In this document: piece by piece, positions 35,472-38,716 of the stretch
Position numbering within the stretch: the first letter of the stretch is position 1
Layout of the letters: every line of letters begins with the position of its first letter
Notes under the pieces: generated by a model
The model's database searches: none
What the model was told of the DNA's origin: nothing
Seen by the model: only the letters and a program-made list of their open reading frames with translations
Assembly (NCBI GenBank): GCA_021795585.1
Contig: JAJYPE010000002.1
Coordinates: 1-38,716 of the forward strand
DNA: 38,716 nt
Direction of reading: 5' to 3'
Origin: Actinomycetes bacterium
GTDB lineage: Bacteria > Actinomycetota > Acidimicrobiia > Acidimicrobiales > Acidimicrobiaceae
Made by a program: the position numbers and the translations under genes

Positions 35472-36107
35472 TCAGTGGATGTCCACGTTTTCGGCGCCAG
35501 TGCCCGTTTCAAGGCGACCAAGTACCGATCTCACGAAGCCGATTTCCGATTCCAGCAGGTCCGCCAGCCGCCGATGAATCTGGGCCCTGAGGCCACTCTC
35601 GGCAATGGCGCCGCGCGTCCGGCCGCGCTTCTTTGTCTCCAGCATCAGGAGCCGTTCGCGGGCACGTTCGACGACCATCGCTAGATCGGCATCCTGGGCC
35701 AGATACAGCCAGGCCATGAACTCACCCTCGGATTCGAGCGGCAACGTCTCCAGCAACTGCCCGTGGAGCTTCTTGCCCACGTCGGTGATGCGGAAGACGC
35801 GCTTCTGGCGGACGGAGCGGTCTCCTTGGCCGAGAGTTGTCCGCGCGCTCCTTTCCAACGACAAGGCCAGGTCACCTGTCAGGGAGCCCGTTGCTCCGAT
35901 GAACGTTGGACCGGACTCGAGGTAGGAAGCCACCGCTCCCCGCTCTTCAAGACGAGCAAGAGCCGGATAAAGGGAGCCGAAGGAGAACTGGAAGAGGGGA
36001 CCCGCCGTCTCGGCCAAGCTCTTGCGGATCTGGTACCCGTGCATATCGCCGTTGCGAAGCAACGACAGAACCGCCAGGTCAAGCAACTGCGAAGGAGCTT
36101 TCCTCAT
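35472..36107 (-). CDS. PadR-family transcriptional regulator
   Basis: This 211-residue protein has the N-terminal PadR winged helix: LDLAVLSLLRNGDMHGYQIR, then FQFSFGSLYPALARLEERGAV (YPALxRLExxG signature). A long C-terminal part of about 100 residues (MAWLYLAQDADLAMVVERAR, RLADLLESEIGFVRSVLG) forms a dimerisation or effector domain. Ribosome site AGGAGGTGA lies five bases before the ATG. An inverted repeat operator sits at 36139-36165, 32 bp upstream. The genes padR-ino1 correspond to Rv0047c-Rv0046c, so it likely controls inositol synthesis and itself. Confidence 0.92.
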   Translation of the reverse strand: MRKAPSQLLDLAVLSLLRNGDMHGYQIRKSLAETAGPLFQFSFGSLYPALARLEERGAVASYLESGPTFIGATGSLTGDLALSLERSARTTLGQGDRSVRQKRVFRITDVGKKLHGQLLETLPLESEGEFMAWLYLAQDADLAMVVERARERLLMLETKKRGRTRGAIAESGLRAQIHRRLADLLESEIGFVRSVLGRLETGTGAENVDIH

Positions 36108-36138
36108 CCTTTCACCTCCTCATAGATGCTGGGTTGCT

Positions 36139-36165
36139 ATATCAACTCGATATATCAGTTGATAT
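36139..36165. promoter_or_regulatory. Probable PadR operator
   Basis: ATATCAACT (36139-36147) and AGTTGATAT (36157-36165) are perfect inverted 9-mers with a 9-bp centre, itself AT-rich. Many PadR operators have the ATATCA-n-TGATAT type. The position between divergent padR and DUF5318 genes fits repression of either or both promoters. Confidence 0.8.
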
Positions 36166-36257
36166 TTTCTTTGGTGATCCTAGCCGGAACGTTCGTCCGA
36201 GATGCAGTCGCGACCGTGCTCCCGCCGCAAGCGAACCTGGGCCTGCTGCTCGGTAGC

Positions 36258-36677
36258 ATGAATAGGGAGATGGACATCCGTGCGAAAGTGCAGCCAATGT
36301 GGGAAAGCGACGACCCCACCGTCGACTATGCCCTCGCACGGCTCGCGGTGTTGCGCGACTTCCGCCAGGGTCGCCTCTCCAGGCTCCAAGTATGCGACGC
36401 CCAGCCTGAGCTGATCAGGGCCGCCTCCCACTTGGGGAGACCCAAGAAAGATCCTTGCCCAATTTGTGAGCGGGAGAGCCTTGTCTCGGTTATGTACGCC
36501 TTCGGCCCCAAACTGCCGGCGCACGGCCGCTGCCTAGAAGGGCCTTCCGACCTGTCCAAGCTGCACACCTCCAGCTTCGCAAACAAGGTGTACGAGGTAG
36601 AGGTCTGCCTGGCCTGCCGCTGGAATCACCTCGAGCGCATGTCTGTCCTGGGCACCGGGGACGCGGCTACCGCCTGA
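36258..36677 (+). CDS. DUF5318 zinc-ribbon protein
   Basis: About 139 residues from ATG 36258 (in-frame ATGs at 36270 and 36297 are possible; the ATG at 36126 is rejected because it overlaps the operator). The conserved core starts TVDYALARLAVLRDFRQGRL and VCDAQPELIRAASHLGRP, followed by two CxxC knuckles, CPIC (near residue 77) and CLAC (near 119), with SVMYAFG between, and ends CRWNHLERMSVLG. This matches actinobacterial DUF5318 proteins (Rv0049-like), located opposite the padR-ino1 operon in M. tuberculosis too. The four cysteines should bind zinc. The function is not known. Confidence 0.85.
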   Translation: MNREMDIRAKVQPMWESDDPTVDYALARLAVLRDFRQGRLSRLQVCDAQPELIRAASHLGRPKKDPCPICERESLVSVMYAFGPKLPAHGRCLEGPSDLSKLHTSSFANKVYEVEVCLACRWNHLERMSVLGTGDAATA

Positions 36678-36781
36678 GGTCTCGAAATTCGAGGCAGGCC
36701 GAACCGTCGGCTCTTGGGTGGCCTGATAACCTTGCAATTGGTGCCTGCAGCTTCGAGCGCGGGACACTGGAGGTGAAGATC

Positions 36782-37624
36782 ATGCACACTGAGCGTGTGA
36801 CTGTACCTTTCGTCCGATCGTCGAAGGTGCGTAACGGTTTGGAACCCTTGACCATGGTTACCGCCTACGACTTCCCCGGGGCCCGCATGGTGGACCGTGC
36901 CGGCGCGGACATGATCCTGGTGGGGGATTCACTCGCGATGGTCGTTTTGGGCCACCCCGACACCCTCTCGGTGACCGTCGATGACATGGCGCACCATACC
37001 AAAGCGGTAGCCGCCGCGAAGCCGATGGCGCTTGTGGTGGCCGATATGCCCTGGATGAGTTATCACACAGGCAAGCGCGACGCGGTCAGGGCTGCAGCAA
37101 AGCTGATCAGGGCCGGCGCCGAGGCCGTAAAGATCGAAGGCGGTGCCAAGCGCGCGAAGTCAATCAGGGCAATCGTGGATTCGGAGATCCCTGTCGTAGG
37201 GCATCTCGGCCTCACTCCTCAGTCGGTGAACACGATGGGCGGCTTCAAGGTTCAGGGCAAGACGGCTGAGGCTGCACGCGCCCTGGTTGACGACGCGCTG
37301 GCAGTTCAGGAGGCGGGGGCATTCACGGTGGTGCTCGAGGGCATCCCGGACGCGCTGGCCAGGGTGATCACGGACAAGCTCGATATTCCGACAATCGGTA
37401 TCGGGGCGGGAGCTGGTTGTGACGGGCAGGTTCTCGTCTTCCATGATGTGCTCGGAATTACTGAGGGCCGGAGGCCGAAGTTCGTCAAGACCTACGCCGA
37501 AGTCGAAACCATAGGTGTAGAAGCTCTCTCCCGCTTTGTTAAGGATGTTCGGACGGGGCATTTCCCGCTCGACGAGCACTCCTACCATGACACGACAGGC
37601 GAGATCGGCAAGATCTACGGCTGA
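36782..37624 (+). CDS. panB: 3-methyl-2-oxobutanoate hydroxymethyltransferase
   Basis: PanB converts 2-oxoisovalerate to ketopantoate with 5,10-methylene-tetrahydrofolate, the first committed step of pantothenate and CoA synthesis. The protein is about 280 residues from ATG 36782, which has GGAGGTG six bases upstream. Motifs include MVTAYDFPGARMVDRAGADM, LVGDSLAMVVLGHPDTLSVT (metal Asp), MPWMSY, VKIEGG, HLGLTPQSVNTMGGFKVQG and TIGIGAGAGCDGQVLVFHD. No panC or panD is adjacent. Confidence 0.96.
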   Translation: MHTERVTVPFVRSSKVRNGLEPLTMVTAYDFPGARMVDRAGADMILVGDSLAMVVLGHPDTLSVTVDDMAHHTKAVAAAKPMALVVADMPWMSYHTGKRDAVRAAAKLIRAGAEAVKIEGGAKRAKSIRAIVDSEIPVVGHLGLTPQSVNTMGGFKVQGKTAEAARALVDDALAVQEAGAFTVVLEGIPDALARVITDKLDIPTIGIGAGAGCDGQVLVFHDVLGITEGRRPKFVKTYAEVETIGVEALSRFVKDVRTGHFPLDEHSYHDTTGEIGKIYG

Positions 37625-37910
37625 GTCTTCGAGGGGGAAGGGGCAACGACCGACCGAGGCGAGGTAAGCCACCTTCTTGGGATGGTTGCGCCGGGTCAGG
37701 GCCTAGCGGTCGCTGGTGTTCCTGAACACGCGCCCTACGCACTTCTGTGGCTGGATTCCCGCCGGATAGGCAATAACCCCCCGGCGCGCGCCGAACCGTC
37801 CTGCCCGGAGGTTGGCGCGCGAGGCAACTAAGCGCTATATCGGCCGAGAGATCTTTCAGGTGCTGGAACGGAGCAGGGCCCCTGATACGAATGCGAGAGT
37901 CCAGTGATCC
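37625..37910. other. Gap after panB with no recognised gene
   Basis: Nothing gene-like is seen. GC-rich short inverted runs such as CGGCGCGCGCCG at 37782-37793 occur, and the region leads into an IS30 scar. It may hold the panB terminator, but no stem with a T run is clear. Confidence 0.4.
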
Positions 37911-38077
37911 GAGATGGCGCGCCTCGCCTTATTCGCGTTTGTGCCAAAATTCCTGTGCATCACCGCGATCCCAGCAGCGATTGGCAGCGACGCTCAATCG
38001 AGGAAGCTAACGGGCTCATGCGGAAATGCGCGCCCAACGACCGCAATATTCTATTGTTCTCGCCGGACCGCCCCTAG
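37911..38077 (+). pseudogene. IS30-family transposase scar
   Basis: Across frames the translation gives EMARLALFAF, then RDPSSDWQRRSIEEANGLMR, matching the family pattern EMA-H-FT, then CDP-SPWQRGSNENTNGLLRQ. Only this small C-terminal catalytic segment survives, with degraded identity (catalytic Glu region present as IEEANG). It is another, more decayed copy of the IS30 type seen at 22-23.8 kb. Confidence 0.6.
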
Positions 38078-38258
38078 TCACGGATGACTCCTGAATCGGA
38101 AACCACGGATGGTGCTCGGGTGTCGGGCGCCCCGTTGAGAAACAGGCTGAGATCGTCGCGTTGTCTCCCTGAAATAACGGACGGTACGAACTCGACCGGT
38201 TAGGTGAAACTGACCATTCTGGTGCCACTCAGCAGGGCTTGAAGCCCAAGGTTCCGAT

Positions 38259-38716
38259 TTATTTCGGAGACCCCTTACTGACCACGGCGGTTGATCCCGC
38301 CATGATGAACGCCGAGCTGCTGGAGTGATAGCCGCTGACGGTATAGAGATCTTGTCCAAGTAACCATGTCAGCCAGGTGTGGTTGCCATCTCCCGCCGTT
38401 TGAATTGTTACGACGCCGTTTTTCGCAGGCAGTCTTATCTTGGCCATTTGATCGATGACGCCAAGACCTTCGCGTTTTGCCTCAGAGATCGAATAGAGGG
38501 CGGCGCCGCTGATCAGAACGCTCCATCCTTTGAACTGGAAACGCATCTCGCAATAGCCGGAGGCATTCTTCGTGCCGTCAAGAACACCGAGGACTCCTTG
38601 CGCCAGGCTCACCTTCTGAGATGAGGTGGTATTCGGACCGCAAGATCCAGGGTGCTGACTTTGGGACGATAACAACCGAAGGTTTGCGGTAGCTGCTGTT
38701 GGATAATGCGTGCCGC
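38259..38716 (-). CDS. Unrecognised protein, partial (5' end beyond window)
   Basis: The minus-strand frame is open to the window edge (152 codons visible), so the N-terminus is missing; a TTG at 38675 is not a convincing start. The visible part is serine-rich, has two cysteines (GSCGPN and YCEMRF) that could form a disulfide, and ends in a short hydrophobic run (SSAFIMAGSTAVV). Repeated small hydrophobic beta-like strands (GVVTIQTAGDGNHTWLTWL) suggest an exported beta domain. I do not recognise the family. Upstream, 38078-38258 holds nothing I can name. Confidence 0.55.
   Translation of the reverse strand, partial: GTHYPTAATANLRLLSSQSQHPGSCGPNTTSSQKVSLAQGVLGVLDGTKNASGYCEMRFQFKGWSVLISGAALYSISEAKREGLGVIDQMAKIRLPAKNGVVTIQTAGDGNHTWLTWLLGQDLYTVSGYHSSSSAFIMAGSTAVVSKGSPK

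Noticed and set aside
34620-35684. A 354-codon plus-strand frame over ino1 and padR
   Set aside because: Antisense to two well-supported genes, with no recognisable domains.
38201-38212. Further parS-like sequence (AGGTGAAACTGA) and a similar one at 7370
   Set aside because: Only half-sites, not palindromic, so not credible parS sites.

Overview
The window is the replication-origin neighbourhood of an actinobacterial chromosome. The main evidence is gene order. Leftward from the origin run dnaA, dnaN, recF, a DUF721 gene, gyrB, gyrA, a DUF3566 gene, tRNA-Ile and tRNA-Ala. Rightward run rpmH, rnpA, yidD, yidC, jag and rsmG, then parB/parA, a CwlM-like gene, trxA, trxB, degV, murJ, a DUF6049-like gene and a CCA-adding enzyme gene, then ino1, a padR gene, a DUF5318 gene and panB. 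The second half closely follows the Mycobacterium tuberculosis order around Rv3907-Rv3920 and Rv0046c-Rv0049. Many starts are GTG or TTG (gyrA, gyrB, recF, dnaN, rpmH, rnpA, yidD, degV). MurJ lacks the mycobacterial C-terminal extension, so a deep-branching actinobacterium (perhaps Acidimicrobiia) is my guess; the class cannot be proved from the window.

Region 1 (1-4.6 kb) is a mobile-DNA nest. An ISL3-family transposase gene is split by a 3.1-kb insertion carrying only two overlapping tyrosine recombinase genes, bounded by 12-bp inverted repeats. Removing bases 663-3789 rejoins the transposase in frame with no target duplication. The ISL3 element itself interrupts an acyl-CoA ligase gene, and extra copies of its end sequence lie nearby.

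Region 2 (4.6-17.5 kb) is the conserved origin core. The dnaN-dnaA gap holds oriC: three DnaA boxes, a perfect 10-bp inverted repeat and, beside dnaN, an AT-rich stretch next to TAG triplets that resembles a bacterial basal unwinding element. Region 3 (17.5-24.0 kb) has about 660 bp of unexplained DNA, parB and parA with a perfect parS just upstream of parA, an ECF sigma/putative anti-sigma pair, and a 2.6-kb graveyard in which a decayed IS110 element sits inside a decayed IS30 element. Two further DnaA boxes lie at 24.0 kb.

Region 4 (24.0-34.3 kb) combines envelope and redox genes: a catalytically degenerate CwlM-like protein, thioredoxin and its reductase, a small membrane protein, a DegV lipid-binding protein, the lipid II flippase MurJ and a large exported DUF6049-like protein. 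On the other strand are a histone-deacetylase-family hydrolase and the CCA-adding enzyme. Region 5 (34.3-38.7 kb) has a PadR-inositol phosphate synthase operon with a palindromic operator, a DUF5318 zinc-ribbon protein, panB, a further IS30 scar and the partial gene of an unrecognised protein running off the window end.
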